From positions 1 through 64,000 of the forward strand of contig CAAFLY010000061.1 of NCBI GenBank assembly GCA_900763885.1: a DNA stretch of 64,000 bases, given 5' to 3'. The translations under genes were made by a program, and so were the position numbers. This stretch comes from Clostridia bacterium (GTDB lineage Bacteria > Bacillota > Clostridia > Oscillospirales > CAG-272). Below the pieces are notes generated by a model, which saw only the letters and a list, made by a program, of their open reading frames with translations, searched no databases and was not told the DNA's origin. Positions within the stretch are counted from its first letter, which is position 1. Each line of letters begins with the position of its first letter. Positions 51,130-60,473 of this stretch are shown one piece after another.

Positions 51130-52128
51130 ATGAATGCAGAAAAAACATGGGATGTAAAGTCGGGAAAACCGGAGAAACGACCGCCTGAGGCGAAAGCGAA
51201 GAAAAAACGGGTGACTCCGGAGCCGGACAAGCCGAAAAAGCCGACCCGGCGATTCGGCAAAACAAAGCGGGAGATCGCGGATATGTTCCGCACCATGCCG
51301 TTTATGATCCCGAGCGTCTGCGGCGTGCTGCTCTTTTTTATCCTGCCGTTTTTCGTCGTGATCTATTACGCCGTGATCGACAGCAATACGACCGCCAACT
51401 TCGTCGGGATCGAGAATTTCACGAAGCTCTTCCACAACGCGGCGTTCAAGCTGGCATTGAAGAACACGGGTACCTTCTCCCTGACCGCCGTACCGTTTGC
51501 CGTGGTGCTGTCGCTGGCACTGGCGGTGCTGCTGGACCGGGACCTGCCGATGAAAAGCATCTTCCGTACGATATTTCTTTCTCCCATGATCGTGCCTGCC
51601 GCGTCCATCATCTTAATCTGGCAGGTCATATTCGACTACAACGGACTGATCAACGAGATCACCGCACTGTTTGGCGCGGCGCCGGTCGAATGGCTCAAAT
51701 CCGACTACGGCTATCTCGTTGTGGTGCTGCTGTTTCTCTGGAAGAATATCGGCTACAACATGATCATGTTCATGTCCGCGCTGGCGGCGATCCCGAAGGA
51801 CATCATCGAGGTCGCCATGCTCGACGGCTGCAGCCCGGTACAGCGGTTTTTCAAGATCAAGCTCCGGTATCTGGCCTCTACGATTACATATGTAACGATC
51901 ATGTCGCTCATCAACTCATTCAAGGTGTTCCGCGAGGTGTTCCTGCTCGTAGGCAGCTATCCCTACGACTCCATGTACACCCTGCAGCACTTTATGAACA
52001 ACACATTCAAAGGCTTTGACTACCAGAAGCTGTCCGCCGCCGCCATCGTGCTTTGTCTCATCATGATCGTGGTCATCGGCATTCTGCTCTGGACGGACAA
52101 CCGCGTCGGGAGGGATATTGAAGAATGA
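51130..52128 (+). CDS. ABC transporter permease, sugar type (MalF/UgpA-like)
   Basis: A polytopic permease of the carbohydrate-uptake ABC family. The first 57 residues are a Lys/Pro/Glu-rich cytoplasmic extension. Six transmembrane helices follow, with the EAA loop as ALAAIPKDIIEVAMLDGCSP, which contacts the ATPase. It has 332 residues. ATG 51130 follows TGGAGAG; an earlier start at 51097 lacks the ribosome binding site. It is the first gene of an unusual five-gene cluster with no ATPase. Confidence 0.88.
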   Translation: MNAEKTWDVKSGKPEKRPPEAKAKKKRVTPEPDKPKKPTRRFGKTKREIADMFRTMPFMIPSVCGVLLFFILPFFVVIYYAVIDSNTTANFVGIENFTKLFHNAAFKLALKNTGTFSLTAVPFAVVLSLALAVLLDRDLPMKSIFRTIFLSPMIVPAASIILIWQVIFDYNGLINEITALFGAAPVEWLKSDYGYLVVVLLFLWKNIGYNMIMFMSALAAIPKDIIEVAMLDGCSPVQRFFKIKLRYLASTITYVTIMSLINSFKVFREVFLLVGSYPYDSMYTLQHFMNNTFKGFDYQKLSAAAIVLCLIMIVVIGILLWTDNRVGRDIEE

Positions 52129-53132
52129 CGAATACCGAAAAAAAGCCTCTCGCGCCGGTCGCAAACGTTTCTCCGCCGCCCAAAAGAAAGCCGACCAAGG
52201 AAATGCGCGCCGCACGCCGGGTGCATCGACGGAAAATTGCCAAGCGCGCGCTCTTATTGACGATCACGATGGTGATCCTGCTCTCGTTTGCGGTGCTGTT
52301 TTTGTTCCCGACCGTGTTCACCGTCACCAACTCCTTTATGTCCACCACGGAGATCAGCGCGAACTACGGCAAGATCTTCTCCGGGCTTGGCGTATCGGGC
52401 AGCGGCTCGACCGGGCGGGTATACATCGGCGAGCGGGTGAACCTGCAGCTGATCCCGGATAAGGTGAGCTTCTCGCAGTATTCGACGGTGCTGTTCAAAA
52501 GCCCGGAATACCTCATCAAATTCTGGAACTCCGTGTTCTACGTGCTGCCGATCGTGCTGTTCCAGCTGGTCGTGGCGGCGGGCGCGTCGTATGCGTTTGC
52601 CCGCGTGGAGACGAAATTCCGCTCGATCTGCTTTTTTGCCTACATTATATTGATGCTGATGCCGTATCAGGTCACGCTTGTGCCGAACTACATCGTGGAC
52701 AACGCGCTCGGCATCCTCAACACGCGATGGGCGATCATCCTGCCCGGTATTTTCTCCCCGTTCAGCGTGTTCATTCTCACGAAATACATGCGCCGGATCC
52801 CGTCCGCCATGGTGGAAGCCGCGGAACTGGACGGGGCGGGCGAATTCGATATTTTTCTGAAGATCTTCATGCCGCTGTCCCGACCGACCCTGTACTCGGT
52901 GGCGATTTTGGTATTCATCGACTACTGGAACATGGTGGAGCAGCCGCTGATCCTTTTGACCGACGCGGAGATGTATCCGCTCTCCGTCTTTCTGTCGCAG
53001 ATCAACCAGGGGGACACCGGCATAGCGCTGGCGATCGCCGTTATCTATATGGTGCCGCCGGTCCTGCTCTTCCTCTACAGTGAGGATTACCTCATCGACG
53101 GTATCTCCTATTCCGCGTCCGTGAAGGGCTGA
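52125..53132 (+). CDS. ABC transporter permease, sugar type (MalG/UgpE-like)
   Basis: The second permease, overlapping the first by four bases (ATGA), consistent with tight coupling into a heterodimer. It has six membrane segments over 335 residues and the EAA loop RIPSAMVEAAELDGAGEF. An extracytoplasmic region of about 70 residues between helices 1 and 2 (STTEISANYGKIFSGL and following) is longer than in typical MalG proteins. No ATPase is encoded nearby; a shared MsmK-type ATPase elsewhere is a common arrangement. Confidence 0.88.
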   Translation: MTNTEKKPLAPVANVSPPPKRKPTKEMRAARRVHRRKIAKRALLLTITMVILLSFAVLFLFPTVFTVTNSFMSTTEISANYGKIFSGLGVSGSGSTGRVYIGERVNLQLIPDKVSFSQYSTVLFKSPEYLIKFWNSVFYVLPIVLFQLVVAAGASYAFARVETKFRSICFFAYIILMLMPYQVTLVPNYIVDNALGILNTRWAIILPGIFSPFSVFILTKYMRRIPSAMVEAAELDGAGEFDIFLKIFMPLSRPTLYSVAILVFIDYWNMVEQPLILLTDAEMYPLSVFLSQINQGDTGIALAIAVIYMVPPVLLFLYSEDYLIDGISYSASVKG

Positions 53133-53191
53133 GCGCGGCGGAAAAGCACGCATCCAAAACCTATTTGATATACAAATTCGGAGGACAAATC

Positions 53192-55630
53192 ATGAACGGA
53201 ACATCCCGCAGAGCATGGGTCAAGAACGCCGCGATCGTTTTTCTGATCGTACTGCTGCTGCTCACCTTCTTTTCCAACACGATTCTGAACTATTCGCTGC
53301 CGGAGGTATCGGTGCAGTACGCAAGCTACGACAGCATCACGAACGCCATCAAGGTATCCGGCACCGTCAAGGCGAACGAGAGCTATGTCGTGACCTATGA
53401 CGAAGCGGACAAGGACAGCAACACGACGGAGGTGGGTCAGACGCGCAAGATCGTGTCCGTATACGTCAAGCAGGGCACGGTGGTTGCCATCGGCGATCCC
53501 ATCATCGCACTGAAGGGCGGCGCGACCAAGGAGCTGGAGGAAGCGGAAAAGAGCCTGCGCGATCTGGAAAAGCAGTATGCGCTGGACAAGATCACGGACA
53601 CCATCAACGATCTGACCTCCGACAAGAGCAAAACGGAGAACGAGCGCACGCTGGCGGACTACTATAAGCAGCTTAGCAACAAAAAGGAGCTGTACAGCAA
53701 GCTCCTTGCCGGTACCGATCCGACCGAGACCCTGAAGGCGCAGAAGAAGGCGCAGGAAAAGGAAATCGCCGCGATCCAGAAGCAGATCGACGAGATCAAC
53801 ACGCGCATTACGGAGATCAAGGGCAAGATCAGCGCCGCCGAGGGCAATATCGTGGAGGATTACTCCGGCAAGTCCCTGGCCGAGCGGTACAACGCTGCCA
53901 AGCAGAACTATGAGGTGCTGCAGGGAGAATACGATACGCTGACGGCGCGGGTGAAGGAGCTGAAAGGCAATTCGGAGAATCTGTCTGAAGTTTCCGAGGA
54001 GGTCAAAAAGGCGTATGCGATCAGTCAAGAAATCGACAAGCTGAATGAGACGATTGCTGATTTAAGGTTACAGTTAAAGAGACTTCTGGAGGACAATGGT
54101 ATCAGTCAGGAAGAACTCAATGATAAACAAAAAGCGTACGAACGTGCAAAAGCCGAATATGACGCTTTTATTGCCAACACAAACAATTGTTACACATTGT
54201 ATTTAGGCGAACTTGAGAATAGAGATAGACTACAACGGGCATATGATGAAGCTGTTGCGGAATTCGAACATCATAAAAATTGTGAAAATGAAAACGATCA
54301 TAATCTGGATGAGTTAAATGAAAAAGTAATAAATGCCAAAGCTGATCTTGACGGTGTATCGACAGAATACATCGAGAGGTACGAAAAGATAAATTCAGAA
54401 TATGAAAGTGCTAAGAAAAAGTATGAGGATGCAAAAAATGGCTCATATTCAGATAACACGTCTGTAAAAAGACAGATTGAGGATTTGAATAAACAAATTG
54501 CAACTGCTCAAGAACAGATTTCACAAGACTATGAAAAACTCAAAATTCTTGGAATGCCTAAGATCGATGACCTCACCGATTATTACATCAACAACCAAGA
54601 CGAAAGCACGAAAAAGGAATACAACAAATTAAAAGCGCAGCTGGATGAGATCACCACCGATTACGAAAAGGCGAAGACGGAGTATGAATCGCTCCAAAAG
54701 CAGATGAACAGCACCGGGACCATCTCGGACAACAAGGCGCTGCTTGAGACCTTTACACGCGACCTCCAGTCCTATACCGACAAAAAGGAAGCCGCGGACG
54801 AGATCCTGAAGGACATCGAGGAGGATCTCCAGGCCGCGCAGACCGAGAACAACAAGAAGCCGGAGGAGGTCGAGAACGAGATCACCAAGCTGCAGAACGA
54901 CATCACCACGCTCGAGAAGCAGATGAAGATCGACTCCGCCACCGAAAGCAAGAACGACGTGGAGTCGAAATACACCCGCGAGGATCAGGTCAAGCAGATC
55001 GAGGAGCTGAAGAAAAAGATCGAGACGATCAAGGCAGCCCCCGAGGAAACGCTCGTCACCGCCCCTATCGCCGGCAAGATCGTCTCCATCGATTTCGTAC
55101 CGGGCAACTCCATCACAAGCGGCGCGGAGGTGGCGCGGATCGAGGTCGCGGACAAGGGCTACATATGCGAGGTCTCCATGACCACCGAGCAGGCGCGCAA
55201 GGTACAGATCGGCGCGGAATGCTCCATCGTCAACTCGTGGTGGTACAGCGACGTCAAGGCAAGCGTGTCCCAGATCCGCAGCGATCCGCAGAGCCAGGGA
55301 CAGAAGAAGATCGTCGTGATCACCGTAACGGGCGACGTATCCGAGGGACAGACCCTCAACTTCTCCATCGGCGACCGCAGCCAGTCCTACGAATCCGTCC
55401 TGCCGAAAACCGCGCTCCGTGAGGATAAGGAGGGCAAGTTCGTCCTTGTCGTGGAATCGAAGTCCACGCCGCTCGGTGTGCGCTATAAGGCGGTCCGCTA
55501 CAATGTAGAGGTCGTCGCGTCCGACGATACCAAGTGCGCGGTATCCGGTCTCTACGGCAACGAATCCATCATCACCACCTCCACCTCCCCGATCAGCGAC
55601 GGACAGCAGGTTCGTCTGGCGGAGAAGTAA
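53192..55630 (+). CDS. Giant HlyD-like membrane-fusion protein with long coiled coil
   Basis: An 812-residue adaptor-like protein. A short cytoplasmic start and one membrane helix (about 11-31) lead to the first half of a barrel-sandwich/lipoyl domain (NAIKVSGTVKANESYVV, then KQGTVVAIGDPII). Residues about 115-600 are a very long charged coiled coil (EKEIAAIQKQIDEINTRITE). The second barrel-sandwich half returns at TLVTAPIAGKIVSIDFVPGN near 610, followed by beta-barrel domains. Such proteins bridge membrane transporters to extracytoplasmic partners. Residues ~275-467 have much higher A+T than the rest. ATG 53192 follows CGGAGG. Confidence 0.82.
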   Translation: MNGTSRRAWVKNAAIVFLIVLLLLTFFSNTILNYSLPEVSVQYASYDSITNAIKVSGTVKANESYVVTYDEADKDSNTTEVGQTRKIVSVYVKQGTVVAIGDPIIALKGGATKELEEAEKSLRDLEKQYALDKITDTINDLTSDKSKTENERTLADYYKQLSNKKELYSKLLAGTDPTETLKAQKKAQEKEIAAIQKQIDEINTRITEIKGKISAAEGNIVEDYSGKSLAERYNAAKQNYEVLQGEYDTLTARVKELKGNSENLSEVSEEVKKAYAISQEIDKLNETIADLRLQLKRLLEDNGISQEELNDKQKAYERAKAEYDAFIANTNNCYTLYLGELENRDRLQRAYDEAVAEFEHHKNCENENDHNLDELNEKVINAKADLDGVSTEYIERYEKINSEYESAKKKYEDAKNGSYSDNTSVKRQIEDLNKQIATAQEQISQDYEKLKILGMPKIDDLTDYYINNQDESTKKEYNKLKAQLDEITTDYEKAKTEYESLQKQMNSTGTISDNKALLETFTRDLQSYTDKKEAADEILKDIEEDLQAAQTENNKKPEEVENEITKLQNDITTLEKQMKIDSATESKNDVESKYTREDQVKQIEELKKKIETIKAAPEETLVTAPIAGKIVSIDFVPGNSITSGAEVARIEVADKGYICEVSMTTEQARKVQIGAECSIVNSWWYSDVKASVSQIRSDPQSQGQKKIVVITVTGDVSEGQTLNFSIGDRSQSYESVLPKTALREDKEGKFVLVVESKSTPLGVRYKAVRYNVEVVASDDTKCAVSGLYGNESIITTSTSPISDGQQVRLAEK

Positions 55631-55648
55631 GAGCCGGGAGAGACGGAC

Positions 55649-56770
55649 ATGAAAATGAAAATCTCCCGAAAATGGATAACGGCGGCGGTGATCTGCGCGG
55701 CGGTGATGCTTGTATTCCTGGCGTTCGCCGGGATCTGCGAGATGATCTCGCGCGGCATGACGGCGGACATCAAGGAGCTGGACGCCGGAGCCCGCTGGAC
55801 CAGCGACGGTTCACCCTACGCCACGATCGCCCTGTACACCGATACGGCGACGGCATTCGACCGCAGCACCGTCGAGAGATACGCCTACGCCATCACAAAC
55901 GCGCTGCTCACCGCGTCCATCGATTCCCCGGAGGGCGGCAGCATATGGACCTATTCGTACTACGGAGAGCAATCCACAAGCGTCACCGGCCCCAAGGGCT
56001 CCTCCGCGGCGGAGATGCAGTTTGTCGGCGGCAGCTACTTCACGTTCCATCCGCTGCGCTTCCTCTACGGCGCGCCGTTTTCCTACGATTCCACCCTGCC
56101 CGACGGCGTGGTGATCGACGAGGATTTGGCGTGGCGTGTGTTCGGTGCCATCGACGTGATCGGCATGGAGCTGACCTGGAACGGCCGCTCGTTCACGGTC
56201 TGCGGCATCGTACAAAAGGAACGGGACACCGAGGCATACAAGAAGGCGTACGGCAGCACCGGACGGATCTACATGAGCTACTACGGCTACGAAATGGCGG
56301 GCGGCGACACCCAGTCGATCACGGCGTTTGAGGCGACGATCCCGAACGCGGTCAAATCCTTTGCGATCAACCTCTTCAAGGGCGCCGTCACCGTCAACGA
56401 GGACACGATGGTGCTCTACGAAAACTCCGACCGCTACTCCTTTGCCAATCGGTTCAAGCGCATCAAAACGCTGCCGTATCAGGGAATGCGCACGGAGCGG
56501 ATCATCTATCCGTATTACGAAAACGAGCTGTGCGTCCTCGACTTTGAAACCGGGATCTGGATGGTTGTCGAGGTCGTCATGCTCGGCATTGCCGCCGTCG
56601 GACTGATTGGCGCGATCTTCTGCGTGTCACACAGCGGATTCTCACCGACAATACTCGTGAAAAACGGGTTCCGGAAGGCGGAGGACGCGTTCGACAGGAA
56701 ACGGGAAGCACGCTGGAAGAAGAAAAACAAAGGCAAAAATCTACCGCCCGATCCGCTCGCAGGACTGTAG
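55649..56770 (+). CDS. MacB periplasmic-core-like membrane protein, two helices only
   Basis: A 373-residue protein with an N-terminal membrane helix (about 10-32). An extracytoplasmic domain resembles the MacB/LolC core (FVGGSYFTFHPLRFLYGAPF, TLPDGVVIDEDLAWRVFGAI, GMELTWNGRSFTVCGIV). A second helix lies near 302-326, followed by a basic tail. A real MacB/FtsX permease has four helices and an FtsX domain, which is missing here, so this is a truncated derivative. ATG 55649 follows GGGAGAG, 18 bases after the adaptor gene. It probably partners that adaptor. Confidence 0.72.
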   Translation: MKMKISRKWITAAVICAAVMLVFLAFAGICEMISRGMTADIKELDAGARWTSDGSPYATIALYTDTATAFDRSTVERYAYAITNALLTASIDSPEGGSIWTYSYYGEQSTSVTGPKGSSAAEMQFVGGSYFTFHPLRFLYGAPFSYDSTLPDGVVIDEDLAWRVFGAIDVIGMELTWNGRSFTVCGIVQKERDTEAYKKAYGSTGRIYMSYYGYEMAGGDTQSITAFEATIPNAVKSFAINLFKGAVTVNEDTMVLYENSDRYSFANRFKRIKTLPYQGMRTERIIYPYYENELCVLDFETGIWMVVEVVMLGIAAVGLIGAIFCVSHSGFSPTILVKNGFRKAEDAFDRKREARWKKKNKGKNLPPDPLAGL

Positions 56771-56895
56771 GGCACGGATTTGCATTGGGAACAGCAGGGA
56801 AATTTCACGTGTATAAGCGTATGCGCGGAACTTTCCTGCGTTTCCGTCGTCTAAGAGCATAGAAAGCAGACAGCACTCATAAGGAGGAAAATCCT

Positions 56896-59475
56896 ATGCA
56901 AAAAAAGAAAATACTCTCTCTGGCACTGGCAGCCGCGGCGATCATCGGTTCCACCGGACTGGTCGGATGCGGGAAAAAGAACACCGGACCGGTCTATTCC
57001 CGCCGTACCAACGTCTATAAAACGGTCGAGCTGACCGGTCCCCAAAAGGCGCGCTGGATCGATCAGGCATTCTGCACCGGCGACTCTATGGTCATGCTCT
57101 ACACGGAATACATCGACAATAGCGGGGACACTGCCTTTGCGGATGAAGTCGCGTCTGTCGCGAGGGTGAGCGAGGAGACCGCTGTCGAGGAAACCGAAGC
57201 CGCCACCGACGAGGTCCCCGCAGAGGACGGAGAGGTGACAGACGCAAACGGCGATGGGATCCCGGACGGCGAGGTGCCCGAGGCAAACAGCACGGATGAC
57301 GCGCCTACGGAGGAAACCGCGAGCGAGGCGACGCTTGAACCGGAGACCATGCCGACCACCAAAAGGTGGCTCTATTCCGTCAAGCTCGACGGCTCCAGCT
57401 CCTCGGAGATTGAGCTGAACCTCGGCTTGAACGAAGACAACGGCTACTTCAATTCGATCTTCAAGGGACCGGAGGGGACGATCTATATCTCTTATCAGAA
57501 CTGGATCTACACCGACACCGAGTCCTACGCGCAGGTTATGCTCTACAACGTCGATTTCACAACGGGCGAAATGAAGGGCGATCCGATCGACCTGACCGCC
57601 GCCATAGAATCCGCGGGCTACAACAAGAGCGAAACGTATATCAACACCATCGATTACAACGGCTCCGAGCTCCTGCTGACCATAGACGGCAACATCCTGC
57701 TGTGCGACGACAAGGGCAATTTCCAGAAAAAGCTCGAAACGGATGCAAGCTGGATCAGCACCATGCTCTACGATGAGAATGAGATATACTACATAACCTA
57801 TGTGGACGGCAAGGGACAGCAGCTTTTCGCTGTCGATAAGACCACCGGGCAGGGATCGAACATCACCACCGATACGCTGAACAACGCGATCGCAAACGGC
57901 GGCAGTCTCATGGGCTACGCGAACGGCAAATTCTACTTCAATTCACAGACCGGCGTGACCACGTGGGAGCGCGCGACCGACACCGCGACGGAGATCCTCA
58001 ACTACATCAACTCCGACATCGACCGCTCCGTGGTGAACAATCTGTATCTCCTCCCGGACGGCAGATTCGCATACTACGGTACCGACTACAGCAGCAAAAC
58101 AAACAAAACCCTCATCGGCGTGCTGGAGAGGATCCCGGACGAGCAGATGCAGGATGAGGTCATCCTCACGCTTGCCTGTACCTACACGGACTACTATCTG
58201 CGCAAGCTCATCATCCGCTACAACAAGCAGAACACCGGCGTGCGCATCTCCGTCAAGGACTACTCAAGCTATAACAACGAAGGGAACAACTGGAACGGCG
58301 CGGCGACCCAGCTCGGCAACGACATCACCGTCGGCAACGTTCCGGACATTCTCGTGCTGGATTCCTCTCTCCCGGTCGAATCCTACTATAAGAAGGGCGT
58401 GTTCGCCGATCTGTATCCGTTCATCGACAGCGAGGAGAACGGCATCGACCGCTCGGATCTGATGGAGAATCTCCTGAAGGCATGCGAGCTCAACGGCAAG
58501 CTCTACTCCATCATCACCAGCTACTATTTCCAGACCCTTGTCGCAAAGTCCGATTTTGTCGGCACGAAGCCCGGCTGGACGATTCGGGAAATGCTCGACG
58601 CCATCGCGAAAATGCCGGAGGGCATGGTGGCATTCAGCTACGATTTCGACCGCTCGTCCCTGCAGGATATGCTGCTCTCCGCCTGCATGGGTTCCTTCGT
58701 GAATTATGAAACGGGCGAAACGAGCTTCAACAGTCAGGATTTCATCGATCTCATCGAATTCTTGAAATCCTGCCCGGAAAAGAGCATCCAGAACGCGTAT
58801 TACGATAACATCGATTACGACAACTACGACGCCCAGGCGGAGCAGGAGTGGTACAACGAGTACGAAATGCGCTTCTTCAAGAATAAGGCTCTCTTCATGA
58901 ACGCCTACGTCAGCTCCTTTGACGCGTTTACGTACACCATGCAGCAGTTTGGCGGCAACGCGACGCTGATCGGCTATCCGACAACCGATGAAAACTCCAG
59001 CGGTGCGGTGGTCTATCCGAACATGGAGCTTGGCATCTGCGCGGCGTCCAAAAACACATCGAGCGCATGGCAGTTCCTCAAGTATCTCTTGACCGACGAG
59101 CAGTACGCGAAGGACAACTACTCCTTCACCATCTCGAAGAAGAACATGCAGGCGAAGCTCGACCAGACCAATCAGGACGCGGAGCAGAACGGCGGCAACG
59201 AATGGACGGATGAGGACTGGAAGTGGTACGAGGACAACTACAGCGAGGAATATGTGAACTATCTGAAGAGTTCCCGGATGAAGTATACGCCGGAGCTGGG
59301 CCAGAAGGTCATGGACATCGTAAGCACCGCGACCACAGTCGTCCGCTATGACAAAAAGCTCACCGAGATCATTAATGAGGAGCTGAGCAGCTTCTACGGC
59401 GGCACCAAATCCGCGGCGGACACAGCAGGCATTATCGACAGCCGTGCGAAGATCTATATCTCCGAAAACAGCTGA
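56896..59475 (+). CDS. Solute-binding lipoprotein fused to an N-terminal beta-propeller-like domain
   Basis: A 859-residue surface lipoprotein (lipobox LVGC, Cys25). An acidic linker (about 88-155) contains the calcium-loop-like DANGDGIPDGE. Residues about 155-410 show repeated beta strands (LLTIDGNILLCDDKGNFQKK, NEIYYITYVDGKGQQLFAVD) like propeller blades. From about 418 the type 1 extracellular binding-protein fold appears (TLACTYTDYYLRKLIIRYNK; NVPDILVLD; SAWQFLKYLLTDEQYAKD). Ordinary sugar-binding proteins are about 430 residues. It is placed after the permeases and adaptor and probably delivers their solute. ATG 56896 follows AAGGAGG. Confidence 0.8.
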   Translation: MQKKKILSLALAAAAIIGSTGLVGCGKKNTGPVYSRRTNVYKTVELTGPQKARWIDQAFCTGDSMVMLYTEYIDNSGDTAFADEVASVARVSEETAVEETEAATDEVPAEDGEVTDANGDGIPDGEVPEANSTDDAPTEETASEATLEPETMPTTKRWLYSVKLDGSSSSEIELNLGLNEDNGYFNSIFKGPEGTIYISYQNWIYTDTESYAQVMLYNVDFTTGEMKGDPIDLTAAIESAGYNKSETYINTIDYNGSELLLTIDGNILLCDDKGNFQKKLETDASWISTMLYDENEIYYITYVDGKGQQLFAVDKTTGQGSNITTDTLNNAIANGGSLMGYANGKFYFNSQTGVTTWERATDTATEILNYINSDIDRSVVNNLYLLPDGRFAYYGTDYSSKTNKTLIGVLERIPDEQMQDEVILTLACTYTDYYLRKLIIRYNKQNTGVRISVKDYSSYNNEGNNWNGAATQLGNDITVGNVPDILVLDSSLPVESYYKKGVFADLYPFIDSEENGIDRSDLMENLLKACELNGKLYSIITSYYFQTLVAKSDFVGTKPGWTIREMLDAIAKMPEGMVAFSYDFDRSSLQDMLLSACMGSFVNYETGETSFNSQDFIDLIEFLKSCPEKSIQNAYYDNIDYDNYDAQAEQEWYNEYEMRFFKNKALFMNAYVSSFDAFTYTMQQFGGNATLIGYPTTDENSSGAVVYPNMELGICAASKNTSSAWQFLKYLLTDEQYAKDNYSFTISKKNMQAKLDQTNQDAEQNGGNEWTDEDWKWYEDNYSEEYVNYLKSSRMKYTPELGQKVMDIVSTATTVVRYDKKLTEIINEELSSFYGGTKSAADTAGIIDSRAKIYISENS

Positions 59476-59502
59476 CCGACGAATCAAACACCACAATCGA
59501 AA

Positions 59503-59552
59503 ACCGTGGGGAAACTTTTCACGAAAGAGAGGCTTCCCCACCTCGTTTTCCC
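59503..59552 (+). terminator. Intrinsic terminator of the transport cluster
   Basis: GTGGGGAA pairs with TTCCCCAC across a loop of about 22 bases, followed by CTCGTTTTCC. It isolates the cluster from the following gene. Confidence 0.7.
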
Positions 59553-59584
59553 CTCACATCATTCTGGATTGGAGACAACACGTC

Positions 59585-60190
59585 ATGCGCAAAGCCATCT
59601 GCAACAGCATCGCCGCGGGAATTTTCATCGGAATCGGCGGCAGCGTATTCTTAGCCATCGAAAATAAGATCGCAGGCGCGGTATTTTTTACGGTAGCCCT
59701 GCTCTGCATCTGCCAGCTTGAGCTCTTGCTCTACACCGGGAAGATTGGATTTTTAGCGTTCGATCACAGCAAACCGGAGATCATCACCACCGCGGTCTGC
59801 CTTGCCGGGAACTGTATCGGCACGGGACTGGCGGGTGCGGCGATCCGGTATTGCCGTCCGCAGGTGATCGACCGCGCGGTCACAATGATGGAGGACAAGC
59901 TCGCCATACCGCTCGGCAGGACATTCTTCACCGCTCTGTTCTGCGGGATCCTCATGTACGCCGCCGTGCGCATTTATCGGGAAAAGCAGTCGCTCTCCGG
60001 GATCCTCTTCTGCGTCCCCGTGTTCATCCTCGCCGGCTTTGAGCACTCCATCGCCGATATGTTCTACGCGTGGACGGCACTTGTGGGCGGTGCGCGTACG
60101 GTGCTGTTTCTGGCGGTCGTAGTCCTCGGCAACACGGTGGGCGGACTGCTGGTGCCGGTGCTCAAACGAATCGCCGGTGATAAGGCGTAA
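59585..60190 (+). CDS. Formate/nitrite transporter-family channel (FocA/NirC-like), short
   Basis: A 201-residue polytopic protein with about six hydrophobic segments. Family signatures are AAGIFIGIGGSVFLAI near the N-terminus, GNCIGTGLAGA and GFEHSIADMFY, which match the FNT motifs. The usual length is 250-285 residues, so loops and the N-terminal segment are reduced. It may export formate or take up nitrite or hydrosulfide. ATG 59585 follows TTGGAG. Confidence 0.78.
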   Translation: MRKAICNSIAAGIFIGIGGSVFLAIENKIAGAVFFTVALLCICQLELLLYTGKIGFLAFDHSKPEIITTAVCLAGNCIGTGLAGAAIRYCRPQVIDRAVTMMEDKLAIPLGRTFFTALFCGILMYAAVRIYREKQSLSGILFCVPVFILAGFEHSIADMFYAWTALVGGARTVLFLAVVVLGNTVGGLLVPVLKRIAGDKA

Positions 60191-60293
60191 ATGGAGGCGA
60201 AACCAGAGAAACAGTAATAAAAATTCCATAATGCGCAGAGAATGTATTGCAAAACGACCGTATTCGACGCCGTCTTTCTGCGTCTCCCATGCC

Positions 60294-60326
60294 GCCGTTC
60301 ATTCCTCTATGCAGGGAATGAACGGC
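60294..60326 (+). terminator. Strong hairpin, possible terminator after the FNT gene
   Basis: GCCGTTCATTCC (60294-60305) and GGAATGAACGGC (60315-60326) pair perfectly over 12 bp around a 9-base loop. The sequence that follows (GATATTTCAATATTT) is T-rich but not a clean T run. It could instead be an operator or RNA-stability element. Nothing else is seen in the 283-base gap apart from the promoter. Confidence 0.45.
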
Positions 60327-60396
60327 GATATTTCAATATTTGGAAAATTTTATCGCAGAAAAGTGAAGAAAAAGCAGAAATGTGCTGAAAATCGAT

Positions 60397-60426
60397 TTGA
60401 CAGTAGTGCAAACGGTATGCTATAAT
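60397..60426 (+). promoter_or_regulatory. Promoter of the second phosphatase-fold gene
   Basis: Consensus TTGACA (60397-60402), an 18-bp spacer ending in TGC and consensus TATAAT (60421-60426), about 48 bases before the start. Confidence 0.8.
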
Positions 60427-60473
60427 AGGAACATGGCAAAAATCACAAAAAACCATTCTCACAGGGAGGCAAT

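Noticed and set aside
55649..56770. A complete MacB/FtsX exporter permease
   Set aside because: Only two membrane helices are present and there is no FtsX domain or ATPase, so it is described as a truncated core-like protein.
57235..57270. Possible dockerin-type calcium loop in the solute-binding protein
   Set aside because: Only one DxNxDGxxD-type loop is present. Dockerins need two loops in a ~60-residue module, so I treat it as an isolated Ca-binding-like linker.
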